Part shown: in pieces, positions 1 to 7,933 of the stretch
How the letters are laid out: every line of letters begins with the position of its first letter
Numbering within the stretch: the first letter of the stretch is position 1
The notes under the pieces: generated by a model
Seen by the model: the letters and a program-made list of their open reading frames with translations, nothing else
What the model was told of the DNA's origin: nothing
Databases searched by the model: none
Program-made: the position numbers and the translations under genes
Assembly (NCBI GenBank): GCA_045653945.1
Contig: JAZOML010000048.1
Location: 1-58,994, forward strand
Length of the DNA stretch: 58,994 nucleotides
Source of the DNA: SIG673 sp045653945
Lineage (GTDB): Bacteria; Bacillota; Clostridia; Oscillospirales; CAG-272
Reading direction: 5' to 3'

Positions 1-99
1 CTTGACAAAGTTCTGATTCTAAGTTACAATACGACACCGGCGGAAGAAGAAAAAGCCCTTGAGATGGGAGTTCGCTTCCCTGCTCTCAAAGGCTTCTGA
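1..99 (+). CDS. C-terminal end of an unidentified gene
   Basis: An open frame enters from the left edge and stops with TGA at 97-99, giving 32 residues that begin LDKVLILSYN and end RFPALKGF. I do not recognise the family. The stop codon overlaps the first copy of a TGACCACAT repeat that recurs over the next 200 bases, and a tRNA-like remnant lies about 330 bases downstream. It may therefore be the last gene of a mobile element whose end lies here, but that is inference from context only. The frame could also be fortuitous, because only 99 bases are visible. Confidence 0.35.
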   Translation, partial: LDKVLILSYNTTPAEEEKALEMGVRFPALKGF

Positions 100-316
100 C
101 CACATGGCTTGACCACGCGGTTTAGGTTCTTTATGACCACATATTTCAGTCGTCTGCTTTCGGGCTGACCACATTGCGTTTTTCTCTGTCGGTTTTCTTC
201 TTGCGGCTGCTACTGCCGTCCTGATGCTTTGACCGATTTATTGGTGACCACATTTTCGTTTTCGAGGTACGAGTTTTGACCACATTCTTGACCATAGTGC
301 GGAGTGGACTACATGG
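97..316. repeat. cluster of TGACCACAT short repeats
   Basis: Exact TGACCACAT copies start at 97, 134, 166, 245 and 277. Degenerate copies are at 110 (TGACCACG), 289 (TGACCATA) and 306 (GGACTACAT). All are in the same orientation and two intervals are 32 bases. Arrays of short repeats like this are known at the ends of IS21-family elements and at recombinase or transposase binding regions. No coding frame here looks real. The repeat is seen directly; the mobile-element reading is inference. Confidence 0.6.
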
Positions 317-364
317 AAACAGTAGTACACGAGAGCACGGAAATGTACGGTTTGGTTGACAGAA

Positions 365-400
365 TAGCACTAAAAAACACTATTTAGCACTAGAAAAACA
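365..400 (+). repeat. paired direct repeats, possible integrase arm sites
   Basis: TAGCACTAAAAAACA (365-379) is repeated as TAGCACTAGAAAAACA (385-400), 20 bases apart, directly before the tRNA-like remnant. Short direct repeats beside a tRNA 3' end are the usual arrangement of arm-type binding sites for tyrosine integrases. No integrase gene is in the window, so the function is inferred. Confidence 0.4.
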
Positions 401-408
401 TAAAAATC

Positions 409-453
409 GGTCTTGGGGTGGTAGAGGCCGCAAGTTCAAGTCTTGCGTTCAGA
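409..453 (+). pseudogene. tRNA 3'-end-like remnant (T-arm)
   Basis: 430-446 reads as a perfect T-arm: stem GCAAG, loop TTCAAGT, stem CTTGC. It is followed by seven bases that could be a 3' acceptor strand (447-453). A possible D-arm-like hairpin (GGTC/GGCC) lies at 409-429. No matching 5' acceptor strand (TCTGAAC) or anticodon arm is found upstream and no CCA follows, so this is not a complete tRNA. It fits the 3' tRNA fragment left at one end of an integrated element. Confidence 0.4.
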
Positions 454-496
454 CGAAAATCGGAGGTTCGGTTGAACCTCCGATTTTCGTCTTTTT
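452..496 (+). terminator. strong rho-independent terminator
   Basis: An 18-bp perfect stem (452-469 with 474-491) has a GGTT loop and is followed by TTTTT at 492-496. It immediately follows the tRNA-like remnant, so it was probably that gene's terminator. It is oriented for plus-strand transcription. Confidence 0.85.
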
Positions 497-513
497 AACA
501 TTTTTATATAAAC

Positions 514-539
514 AAGGCGACGGATTTCTCCGTCGCCTT
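514..539 (-). terminator. terminator of the minus-strand signalling operon
   Basis: An 11-bp perfect stem (514-524 with 529-539, loop TTTC) lies 36 bases beyond the stop codon of the STAS-kinase gene at 576. The U-tract on the minus strand is interrupted, so termination may be partial. Confidence 0.6.
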
Positions 540-575
540 AAGGTCATCTAATTATAATTTATTTACGCCTTTAAA

Positions 576-1748
576 TCAAAAGCACAAGCTATCCGTTTTT
601 TCAAGAAGTATCGTCAGCATTTCCTTACATCTTGCAATCTTTACGGGGCTATCTGCCTCGTTTGGACGGCGAATAGCGCGGCGAAGCATACGGGTATAGC
701 CTATTATCATTGCTTTTTCCGCAACGCTTTGGCATATCGATTCATCATCTGTACCAAGGTACATTTTAAGCGACATATCCCAAAATTTCTCTGCCGTTTC
801 GTGAGTATAGCCAAAGAAGTTTAACGTTACCTGGTGGTCAAGCTCGGAATAGCCGATAAATGCATTAAACATTGAGCCGAGCTCAAATACAGGGTGTCCC
901 ATACATAGCGTATCCATATCAATAAGCAGCGGTTCTCCGTTTTGCACCATAATATTGTTGGTATGATAATCACCGTGCATCAAGGTATTTTGTTTCGGTA
1001 CAGCCTCAATGAGAGTGCGGAGCTTTTTACCCTGTTCTTCCGGAAGATGAGGGGCTACAAAGTCTGCCCAAGCAAGAGCCGTTTCCTTCATATCGGGAAC
1101 CTCGCCGTCCTCAACCTCGATAGCGTGGATGCTTTTAAGCATATCTATATAATATTTTGCCGCCTCAGACATATCATCGGGGTTATTGCGAATTAATTTG
1201 GTTACGCTTACTGCATTTAAAAGCTCGGTTACTGTACCGTAGCCGTCATCTACACGAACGATTCCGTAAGGAATTGCAGTATTGATGCCGAGAACAAATG
1301 CTTTTCTTGCATTTTCGCGTTCTTGTTTAATTTCAGGTAGAGCGTCCTTTGCAAAATAAGTTTTAAGGATTGTTTCAGCATCGTAGCGGTAAACGGCACC
1401 GTTAGCGCCCTTTGCAATAAACTCGCATCCTTCAACGCTCATTATCGGATAAGCCTTTTCAACTGTAACCATATCGGTAAAGCCGGTCATATCAAAGACC
1501 TCGTACACGTCGGAAGCCACGTTAATGATTGCAAGCTTGGGTTCTTCTTTTCTGAGTCGCAAAATCACGCGGAGTCCTGCTGATGATATGTACTCGAGCT
1601 TATCAGCATCAACAACGGTATGTTTTTCGGGATTACCGTTTTTAATGCTGAAAATTTTTTCTTCCGCCTCCGCTGCGTTGGAGGCATCAATTCTACCTTC
1701 TATGGCAATATACATAATATCTTTGTCTATACGGTAAGTAACGTTCAT
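576..1748 (-). CDS. STAS domain fused to APH-type kinase
   Basis: 390 residues in two parts. Residues 1-100 are a STAS domain (anti-sigma factor antagonist fold) with the motif YISSAGLRV, whose second Ser is the usual phosphorylation site. Residues about 105-370 are an aminoglycoside-phosphotransferase-like kinase: HGDYHTNN is the catalytic loop and IDMDT supplies the metal-binding Asp. Known APH-like enzymes phosphorylate small molecules or proteins; the substrate here is unknown. It is the last gene of a run with an alarmone-type HD protein (2-base gap), a free STAS protein carrying the same motif, and a SpoIIE-type phosphatase with an RsbW-like domain. A role in that partner-switching relay is more likely than drug resistance, but this is inference. 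Confidence 0.8.
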   Translation of the reverse strand: MNVTYRIDKDIMYIAIEGRIDASNAAEAEEKIFSIKNGNPEKHTVVDADKLEYISSAGLRVILRLRKEEPKLAIINVASDVYEVFDMTGFTDMVTVEKAYPIMSVEGCEFIAKGANGAVYRYDAETILKTYFAKDALPEIKQERENARKAFVLGINTAIPYGIVRVDDGYGTVTELLNAVSVTKLIRNNPDDMSEAAKYYIDMLKSIHAIEVEDGEVPDMKETALAWADFVAPHLPEEQGKKLRTLIEAVPKQNTLMHGDYHTNNIMVQNGEPLLIDMDTLCMGHPVFELGSMFNAFIGYSELDHQVTLNFFGYTHETAEKFWDMSLKMYLGTDDESICQSVAEKAMIIGYTRMLRRAIRRPNEADSPVKIARCKEMLTILLEKTDSLCF

Positions 1749-1750
1749 TT

Positions 1751-2317
1751 TTAATTTTCCTTTCCAAATACAAGCTCTGTAAGTGTTTTGTATTCAAGCC
1801 ACGCTGAGGTATGAGACAAACGCTCGGTCAATTTAACAATTGAACGGTAGTACCAGGCTTGCTCGTCAACGTTCTTTTGATTGAATCTTTGCCACATTTG
1901 TACGCCTTCTACCTTGTAATCACGATAGATAGAGCGCATATTGGCAAGCTTATCGCCAAGCCAAACCATAAGCACGGCGATATCGTTTGTGTTCCTTAAC
2001 ACATTTAGGGATTCTTCCTTGCGAATTCGCCACGTTGATTGAGGTGGTAGTTCAGCTCTTTTATCTTCTGTTTCAGACTCAACTAGCTCTCGGACACGCT
2101 TTCCAAATCTTTCTTCAATTTCCAAAATAGTAATACCCGCATCCTCAACAACGTCGTGTAAGGCGGCTGCGGCGATCAAATCCTGATCATCCGTCATCGT
2201 ACCGACAATAACGGCTGCTTCCATTGGATGCAGTATGTATGGGGACTCACTTTTTTTGCGTCGCATTCCGTCGTGCGCCTTCACCGCAAATGCGATAGCT
2301 TCGCTTACAAGCTCCAT
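1751..2317 (-). CDS. small HD hydrolase, RelA/SpoT (Mesh1)-like
   Basis: 188 residues. The N-terminus (AIAFAVKAHDG, then PYILHPMEAA) and the HDVVED motif near residue 54 match the (p)ppGpp hydrolase HD domain of RelA/SpoT proteins. The protein ends without a synthetase, TGS or ACT domain, so it has the size and layout of Mesh1-type small alarmone hydrolases. The expected activity is Mn-dependent removal of the 3'-pyrophosphate from (p)ppGpp; the real substrate is not shown by sequence. The start overlaps the stop of the upstream STAS gene by one base and the stop lies 2 bases before the STAS-kinase gene, indicating tight translational coupling inside the signalling operon. Confidence 0.75.
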   Translation of the reverse strand: MELVSEAIAFAVKAHDGMRRKKSESPYILHPMEAAVIVGTMTDDQDLIAAAALHDVVEDAGITILEIEERFGKRVRELVESETEDKRAELPPQSTWRIRKEESLNVLRNTNDIAVLMVWLGDKLANMRSIYRDYKVEGVQMWQRFNQKNVDEQAWYYRSIVKLTERLSHTSAWLEYKTLTELVFGKEN

Positions 2318-2613
2318 TATTCAATCTCCAAAATATCGGCAAAGCCTGTCATTTCAAATACCTCCATAACCGCTTCGCAAACGTTTGTTACCTTCATAGA
2401 ACCTATTTTTTGCATCTTCTTTTGTGCGCCGAGAAGAACTCGAAGACCTGCGCTGGAGATATACTCCAAGCTCTTAAAATCAAGAACAAGGTTTTTAGTA
2501 CCTTCAATATCGTTGTTTATAGTTTTATCAAGAGCGGGAGCTGTGGTGGTATCAAGTCTTCCTACAAGGACGATAGTGGTTTGTTCTGCGTTTCTCTTAA
2601 TTTCGATTGTCAT
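2317..2613 (-). CDS. STAS-domain anti-sigma factor antagonist
   Basis: 98 residues, a single STAS domain of the SpoIIAA/RsbV type. The motif LEYISSAGLRVLL contains the conserved phosphorylatable Ser (second of the pair). In known systems an RsbW-type kinase phosphorylates this Ser and a PP2C phosphatase removes the phosphate, which sets whether the sigma factor or another target is released. Both partner activities are encoded by the gene just upstream (21-base gap). No sigma factor gene is nearby, so the final target is unknown. Confidence 0.9.
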   Translation of the reverse strand: MTIEIKRNAEQTTIVLVGRLDTTTAPALDKTINNDIEGTKNLVLDFKSLEYISSAGLRVLLGAQKKMQKIGSMKVTNVCEAVMEVFEMTGFADILEIE

Positions 2614-2634
2614 AACTGTAAATCTCCTTAAAAT

Positions 2635-3042
2635 TTATATTTTTTTAATCATAGTCAGAATATTTTCGCCGTTTTCGTAGGCGTAGGTTAACGTATCCAT
2701 CGTTTGCTTAGCTATGAAGATACCAAGCCCGCCGATCTCACGCTCCTCGGCTGATAGGGTGATGTCCGGATCAGGTTTTTTAAGCGGATCAAAAGGTATA
2801 CCTTTGTCTTTCATTTGGAAGGTAAGCTCTCGGCTTTCGGCATCAAATCCGATGCCCAGCGTCATATCTCCCTCACCGTTTCCGTAGGCATAGTGCGCAA
2901 CATTGACGAACACTTCTTCAATGGCAACACAAATTGCGGTTTGAATTTTCATTGGGCATTCGTACCCTTCCAGAGTTTGATCCACAAATCCAAGAACATC
3001 CGATAATGCTTCTACCTTTGCAGGAAACGTTTTATTCATCAT
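2635..3042 (-). CDS. possible independently translated RsbW-like kinase
   Basis: Within the 946-residue frame, AAGGAGGTG (minus strand, about 3049-3057) precedes ATGATG at 3042-3037 with correct spacing. Initiation there gives a 135-residue protein that is exactly the HATPase (SpoIIAB/RsbW-like) domain. In most genomes phosphatase and kinase are separate genes. The retained start signal suggests either a recent fusion by loss of the phosphatase stop codon or deliberate dual expression. It is in the same frame as the longer gene, so it is an alternative product and not a second coding region. Confidence 0.5.
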   Translation of the reverse strand: MMNKTFPAKVEALSDVLGFVDQTLEGYECPMKIQTAICVAIEEVFVNVAHYAYGNGEGDMTLGIGFDAESRELTFQMKDKGIPFDPLKKPDPDITLSAEEREIGGLGIFIAKQTMDTLTYAYENGENILTMIKKI

Positions 3043-5475
3043 AGGCACACCTCCTTGTTTCAGTTTATAATCGAACATCAGCATTGTAATATCGTCAAAC
3101 TGTGGCGCTTCGCCTACAAATTCATCGATATTAGCTTTTAATGCCGGTAAAAATTCAGTTGCTTTTGTTAAAGCATTTTGGTTCATAAAGGCTAAGAGTC
3201 TATCCTCGCCGTAAAGTTTATTTTCTATGTTTGTTGCCTCAGGCACACCGTCTGTGTATAGGAATAATCTATCTCCGGGATATAGTATAAGTTCACCTAT
3301 GCGGTAACGTACACCTTCCATCCCCGCAAGAACAAATCCCGCACGCGTCCTAAGATATTCAAATTCCCCGTTTGCGCGTTTGAGCAGGGGCGGATTGTGT
3401 CCGGCGTTTGCGTACTGCAATTTTCCTGTTGTCAAATCAAGGATACCCATCCACGCAGTAACAAACATACCCGATTCATTGTTTTCACAAAGCTTTTCGT
3501 TTGCTTTTGTGAAAATATCGTTTACTGCCATACCGCTTTCCGCCAGGTCCTTGATTATAGTTTTCGCGGTCATCATAAACATCGCGGCAGGAATTCCCTT
3601 ACCCGATACGTCGGCGGCAAGAAACGCTACCGTTGTATCGTTTAGCTTATAGAAATCATAGAAATCTCCGCCGACCTCTTTTGCTGCAATCATTTGTGCG
3701 TAGATTTCAAAATCTTCGTTTTTAGGAAAGTTTGTCGGAAGTGCCGAAAGCTGAATTTGCTTTGCATATTCAAGCTCCTTATCAATACGTGCGGCTGCTT
3801 CCGAAATATACCGTTTAAGAGTTGATACGGTAGAGTTAATATCGTCCGACAAAGAGGAGAATTCTCGACTTGATCGCACGTCCACCGTAACGTTAAGGTC
3901 GCCCTTGGTAATACGTCCAAGCGTATCGTTGATTTTTTGAAGGTTGCTGATTATAACCTTCTTTATGAGTATGTAAATGAATACGAACAGGGTTGCAAAT
4001 ATGATAACCTGCATAAATATACTCGTGTACAGCGAAGCATCTCGCATAAACGCTGCCTCTGCCTCCGGCATTGCCGCAATTACGCAATATCCCTCGATAA
4101 ATTTGAAAACGTACAAATAGCGTTCGCCGTTGATTTCCGCATCATCATAAAGTGCAGTTGCGTTTATATCGTTCTCCATTTCGTATGAGGGGGAAATTCC
4201 GATTTTGGAAACAGGTGCGCCAATGTAATTTACATCATAGGTTACGATTTTGAGCTCCTCATCGCAAACCGCAACGAAACCACTTGTACCTACGTGACGG
4301 TTTTTAGTAAAATCAATAACGTATTCATCCAGAATATCGTGGAACTGCTCGGCGTCGTAGCCGACCTGAATAAATCCGCCACCCTCAATATCAAGGTTTA
4401 CGGCGGCATACTTTCTCAACACCGTATTGTCTTTTCCTCTTGGACCGTACTTCTGAACGAAGTCATTTTGTACCATTAGCTTATCAACGAACTCTCTTGA
4501 CTGATCCTTTGTCGTCATATCGTAACCCTTGACGCCGCTTTCCGTGGAGGCTTGTATTTTACCTGCCTTATCAACGACGTTTATCTCCACGATTCCGTGC
4601 TTATCGGCAAGCTCTTGCAGTTCTATACTTGGATTCTCCTCATATTCTTCCTCGTATTCTTCCTTTACCTTGTATGCAATTTCAAGAAGATGTGCATCGG
4701 ATTTACCCATAATATCAGCTTCAACGTCATTTATTGCAGTCGTAAAAACTTCAATCGTTTCAATCTTCACCATACCGTTTTGAAGAATATAAGTAAAGGA
4801 GCTTGTAACAAGATATGCGATGACTATACACGCCAAAAGCCACCGTTGAAAGGTATTTGAAATCTGCTGATTTGACTTTTTTACTCTTAATCTTTCGTGG
4901 CTTAGCAGCGAAACGATGACAAGAGCCGCTCCAACTGCAACGGCGTTACCAACTATCATTGGAATAGTTGCACCTTTAACGAATTCAAAAGCCTTCGAGG
5001 AATTATCCATATTCGTAACAAATATCAAAATCATATGGATAACCTCGCACGCTACGGCAATACATACGCCGTATCCCCACGTAGGCTTTTTATTGTCAAA
5101 CATTAATTTTCTGAGTCCTGCCGCCATAATTCCTGCAAGAATAGTTGCGATGCTGCACGCAAGACGTGTATAAGTTCCGCCACCCCAATATACCGAGAAC
5201 CAGCGGTAAAGACCGCCGATAAATCCGGAAATAATACCTGCGGGTGCTCCAAATATAAGTCCTGCGGAAAGCGGTGCAGCATCACGGACGTTTACAACGG
5301 CACCAAGCCACTCTACGCCGTAGCTTGAAGCAAAGGACGATACACCACCGAAAAGAACACCGATAATGATTTGTTTTGTCATATACGGTAATTTCTTTGC
5401 AGGAGTGTATTTATCGGCTAAATAAACTCCAAGCACAAGAATACAGTTAATCAATATTGGAACAATTAATTCCAT
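2635..5475 (-). CDS. membrane sensor, PP2C phosphatase and RsbW-like kinase
   Basis: 946 residues. Order: a 5TM receptor region of the LytS-YhcK type (about 1-195), a further membrane helix (212-231), an extracytoplasmic Cache-like sensor (about 235-480), a second helix (488-508), HAMP (about 508-560), a SpoIIE-type PP2C phosphatase (about 590-800) with metal-binding Asp motifs GGDFYDF, DVSGKG, YTDG and DDITM, and a C-terminal HATPase domain (812-946) with IEEVFVN and GGLGIFIAK as N and G2 boxes. The phosphatase should dephosphorylate STAS partners and the HATPase domain should phosphorylate them, so opposing activities sit in one chain. An AAGGAGGTG ribosome site lies inside the frame just before Met812, so the kinase part may also be made alone. 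Confidence 0.85.
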   Translation of the reverse strand: MELIVPILINCILVLGVYLADKYTPAKKLPYMTKQIIIGVLFGGVSSFASSYGVEWLGAVVNVRDAAPLSAGLIFGAPAGIISGFIGGLYRWFSVYWGGGTYTRLACSIATILAGIMAAGLRKLMFDNKKPTWGYGVCIAVACEVIHMILIFVTNMDNSSKAFEFVKGATIPMIVGNAVAVGAALVIVSLLSHERLRVKKSNQQISNTFQRWLLACIVIAYLVTSSFTYILQNGMVKIETIEVFTTAINDVEADIMGKSDAHLLEIAYKVKEEYEEEYEENPSIELQELADKHGIVEINVVDKAGKIQASTESGVKGYDMTTKDQSREFVDKLMVQNDFVQKYGPRGKDNTVLRKYAAVNLDIEGGGFIQVGYDAEQFHDILDEYVIDFTKNRHVGTSGFVAVCDEELKIVTYDVNYIGAPVSKIGISPSYEMENDINATALYDDAEINGERYLYVFKFIEGYCVIAAMPEAEAAFMRDASLYTSIFMQVIIFATLFVFIYILIKKVIISNLQKINDTLGRITKGDLNVTVDVRSSREFSSLSDDINSTVSTLKRYISEAAARIDKELEYAKQIQLSALPTNFPKNEDFEIYAQMIAAKEVGGDFYDFYKLNDTTVAFLAADVSGKGIPAAMFMMTAKTIIKDLAESGMAVNDIFTKANEKLCENNESGMFVTAWMGILDLTTGKLQYANAGHNPPLLKRANGEFEYLRTRAGFVLAGMEGVRYRIGELILYPGDRLFLYTDGVPEATNIENKLYGEDRLLAFMNQNALTKATEFLPALKANIDEFVGEAPQFDDITMLMFDYKLKQGGVPMMNKTFPAKVEALSDVLGFVDQTLEGYECPMKIQTAICVAIEEVFVNVAHYAYGNGEGDMTLGIGFDAESRELTFQMKDKGIPFDPLKKPDPDITLSAEEREIGGLGIFIAKQTMDTLTYAYENGENILTMIKKI

Positions 5476-5487
5476 TTATTTACACTC

Positions 5488-6447
5488 CTATAAAAATAGT
5501 TTGATAAAGTCGTATACGCCGCTTGCAAGAAGATTTCCCGCAACACCTATCACCGTAAGTAATAGCATATACAAAAACATACTGCCTCGGCTAATCGAAT
5601 TTTTGGTAACGTTATAATAAAAATTAAATTGCCCTTGAAAATTATATTCTCTGTTTTGTTGCCACTGATAAGTAATAACATCCTCGCATTTATAATTTTC
5701 AGGAAGATATGACTTATACAAATTTTCTTCCAAGCGGCGAATACGATAACACCCTGAATCATTGATTTCATAGCTTTCATCAATGGAAAGTACAATAACC
5801 GCCTTTTTTAATTTTTGGCGATGAAAGACACCGATTCTGGTAATTTCCTCGGGCAAAAGTCTTGATTCATTGATTCGGATAGAGTATCCGTATTTTTCAG
5901 AAATCACCGGAGTAGTCAGCAAATCGCGAAGTCTTCCAAGGGCACTTCCCATATTGACACGGGGCTTAAATATCTCGTCCAAAGATTTATGCGGCATACG
6001 CCAAATAAAATATGCCTCGTCATTATCCAAAAACTGATGCAGTGCTTCGATTTGAATACTTATAAGGGTTCCGTCAGCCAATGTCTGAGTTTTATAATCA
6101 AGTGTGCTTATATGTACAATATCTACTGTTTTCCCGTTATATGCTATTTCAGAGGTATGAGCGTTCTTTTTATAATCAATGATACACGCCGCACTGAAAA
6201 TCGCCTGCAAAATTTTAGTATCGTTAAAAAGCAACGATATATCCTCTATTTCATCGCGAGAAACGGCAAAAGGAACATACATATTCAATACCCTGCTCGA
6301 TTTAACACCTCGTATACGCAGTGCTATATCTACGTAACTCTTGCCTTTTGGATTAAGCCAATCGTTGATGTATACAGTGCTGGTATCATCACCGTCAATC
6401 CAAACTGCCCAACCGTCATCGGCAAATTTTCTTTCTTTTTTAGACAT
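5488..6447 (-). CDS. hypothetical tail-anchored protein
   Basis: 319 residues, family not recognised. Most of the chain is soluble and mixed charge. One hydrophobic helix lies near residues 292-312 (MFLYMLLLTVIGVAGNLLA), so the protein is probably anchored by its C-terminus with the body in the cytoplasm. It starts with a good ribosome site (AGAGAGGT) and ends 12 bases before the phosphatase/kinase gene, which suggests it is expressed with that sensor. It could be a partner or target of the phosphorylation relay; nothing in the sequence proves it. Confidence 0.7.
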   Translation of the reverse strand: MSKKERKFADDGWAVWIDGDDTSTVYINDWLNPKGKSYVDIALRIRGVKSSRVLNMYVPFAVSRDEIEDISLLFNDTKILQAIFSAACIIDYKKNAHTSEIAYNGKTVDIVHISTLDYKTQTLADGTLISIQIEALHQFLDNDEAYFIWRMPHKSLDEIFKPRVNMGSALGRLRDLLTTPVISEKYGYSIRINESRLLPEEITRIGVFHRQKLKKAVIVLSIDESYEINDSGCYRIRRLEENLYKSYLPENYKCEDVITYQWQQNREYNFQGQFNFYYNVTKNSISRGSMFLYMLLLTVIGVAGNLLASGVYDFIKLFL

Positions 6448-6509
6448 AGGTTTTCTACCTCTCTATAACTTCTTTCTTATCTGCACCAATCAATGGGAGA
6501 TATTTACCT

Positions 6510-7184
6510 TTATTGTTTTTCATAAATCGGATTTCTCACCATAGCATAATGCGTAACGGGTGTTTTCGGTATCAGTTCTTCCTTCATCAACTCAAAGCCG
6601 TAGTGCTTATAAAGACCAACGTTAGCCTCTTTATTGGTTTCAAGGTATGCTACCATACGCTCGTCATCGCAAAATTGCAGCATCGGACGCATCAGCTTGT
6701 TTGCAATTCCCTTACCCTGTGCATCCTTTTTTATGGAAAGGTTATATAAATACCAATCGTAGTTATCCGTAAACTCTTTTTTTAAGTTCATAGCATAGGT
6801 TTCGTAGGTTAAAAGTCTGCCGATAATACCAAATCCCGAGTGAAGTATAAGGCTGAGTCCACCGTTCATTAAAAAAGGAATAGTTTTGCTTCCCGAAAAT
6901 CCAAATGGCAGCCACGCCGCAAAGCCGTTAATCTCCTCGCTGTCGGCGTAGATAACTGCATCCTTTGTCATAGTTTTCAGGGATATTTGCATAATGAGCT
7001 TAGATGCCTTGGCATCATATTTTCCCTTGGTAAGCCAATTATGCAAGGGATAGTCGCGGTAGGCATCCGCCGCAACCTCAGCCAAGCGATCAAGCTCATT
7101 TTCACCAACTATATATAGGCCCGCTCTTTCTATTGCCTTTTTAGCAAGCGGAATTTCTATCTTTCTAACTAATTTATCCATCAT
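6510..7184 (-). CDS. GNAT-family N-acetyltransferase
   Basis: 224 residues. The segment LYNLSIKKDAQGKGIANKLM carries the acetyl-CoA binding signature (QGKGIA) of GNAT enzymes, followed by a typical C-terminal strand and helix (YLETNKEANVGLYKHYGF). The acceptor substrate is unknown. The start codon overlaps the stop of the upstream membrane-protein gene by four bases (ATGA), so the two are translationally coupled. A 62-base gap separates it from the tail-anchored protein gene downstream on the same strand. Confidence 0.85.
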   Translation of the reverse strand: MMDKLVRKIEIPLAKKAIERAGLYIVGENELDRLAEVAADAYRDYPLHNWLTKGKYDAKASKLIMQISLKTMTKDAVIYADSEEINGFAAWLPFGFSGSKTIPFLMNGGLSLILHSGFGIIGRLLTYETYAMNLKKEFTDNYDWYLYNLSIKKDAQGKGIANKLMRPMLQFCDDERMVAYLETNKEANVGLYKHYGFELMKEELIPKTPVTHYAMVRNPIYEKQ

Positions 7185-7879
7185 AAGTTTGCCTCAAATA
7201 ATGCGTTCTTATTTTTCTTTCCGAGTTTATCAAGTCCAAAAAATGCAAATCCAACCGCAACAAAAGTCACGGAAAGAATACCTATCCACATCAAAACTAC
7301 GCCTATTCCCTGCGTGTCAAGGTTCACAAAGAAGTAAGGGTATATCAAAGGGGTAGTAGTGGTTGGAATCAATATAGAAGAATCAAAGCCTAAAATAGCC
7401 GCTTGAATAAGAAGGAAAATAACGTATGCGATAGGGAAAACGATAGAAGCAATTGGGTAATACCACTTAGTCTTTCCGCGTTCACGGAACATAAACCAAT
7501 CCGCTATGTACATAATAGGAAGAACAACGTGGAAGCACAAGCTACCTATACGCCAGTTTGCCTGAGGATCACGTCCCTCGGCACCTGCGAGCATTATGTT
7601 AAATACAAGAAAGGTCAAAAGAATACCGAGCATTCCGATAAATTTAAGCATAGGATTAGCGGTAACGTAGCCATCTTCTTTCTTTTTTGCCGTTTGTATC
7701 AACGAGGTAAGCATCACCCCGATACAAAGAAAATTACTGATGTTGGTAAAGTGAACGTAAAAATCCCAACGGATTGTTTTAACGTTATCAAAAATTCCAA
7801 GACTTGCAATAAAGCCTACAAGTCCAAGCGTACAATAAATTGTTTGGAAAATAAGCTGTGCCGTTCTGTTTTTAATCAT
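7181..7879 (-). CDS. Pr6Pr-family multi-pass membrane protein
   Basis: 232 residues with about six to seven hydrophobic helices. The N-terminal pattern (TIRWDFYVHFTNISNFLC) and the spacing of helices match bacterial Pr6Pr membrane proteins, related to FAR-17a/AIG1; their biochemical role is poorly known. A strong ribosome site (GGGGAAAATTATG) precedes the start. It is the first gene of the minus-strand run that continues into the STAS/phosphatase genes. Its upstream region, shared with the diguanylate cyclase gene, holds a 20-bp inverted repeat. Confidence 0.7.
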   Translation of the reverse strand: MIKNRTAQLIFQTIYCTLGLVGFIASLGIFDNVKTIRWDFYVHFTNISNFLCIGVMLTSLIQTAKKKEDGYVTANPMLKFIGMLGILLTFLVFNIMLAGAEGRDPQANWRIGSLCFHVVLPIMYIADWFMFRERGKTKWYYPIASIVFPIAYVIFLLIQAAILGFDSSILIPTTTTPLIYPYFFVNLDTQGIGVVLMWIGILSVTFVAVGFAFFGLDKLGKKNKNALFEANL

Positions 7880-7933
7880 AATTTTCCCCTTTCATTGCTC
7901 TATTTTATACTTGTATTCATCTTAACAAATTCG

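Noticed and set aside
146..370. 74-codon frame on the minus strand
   Set aside because: It runs through the TGACCACAT repeats, has no ribosome site, and its composition reflects the repeats.
576..1748. Aminoglycoside resistance gene
   Set aside because: The kinase fold is shared by many non-resistance proteins and the STAS fusion and neighbours point to signalling.
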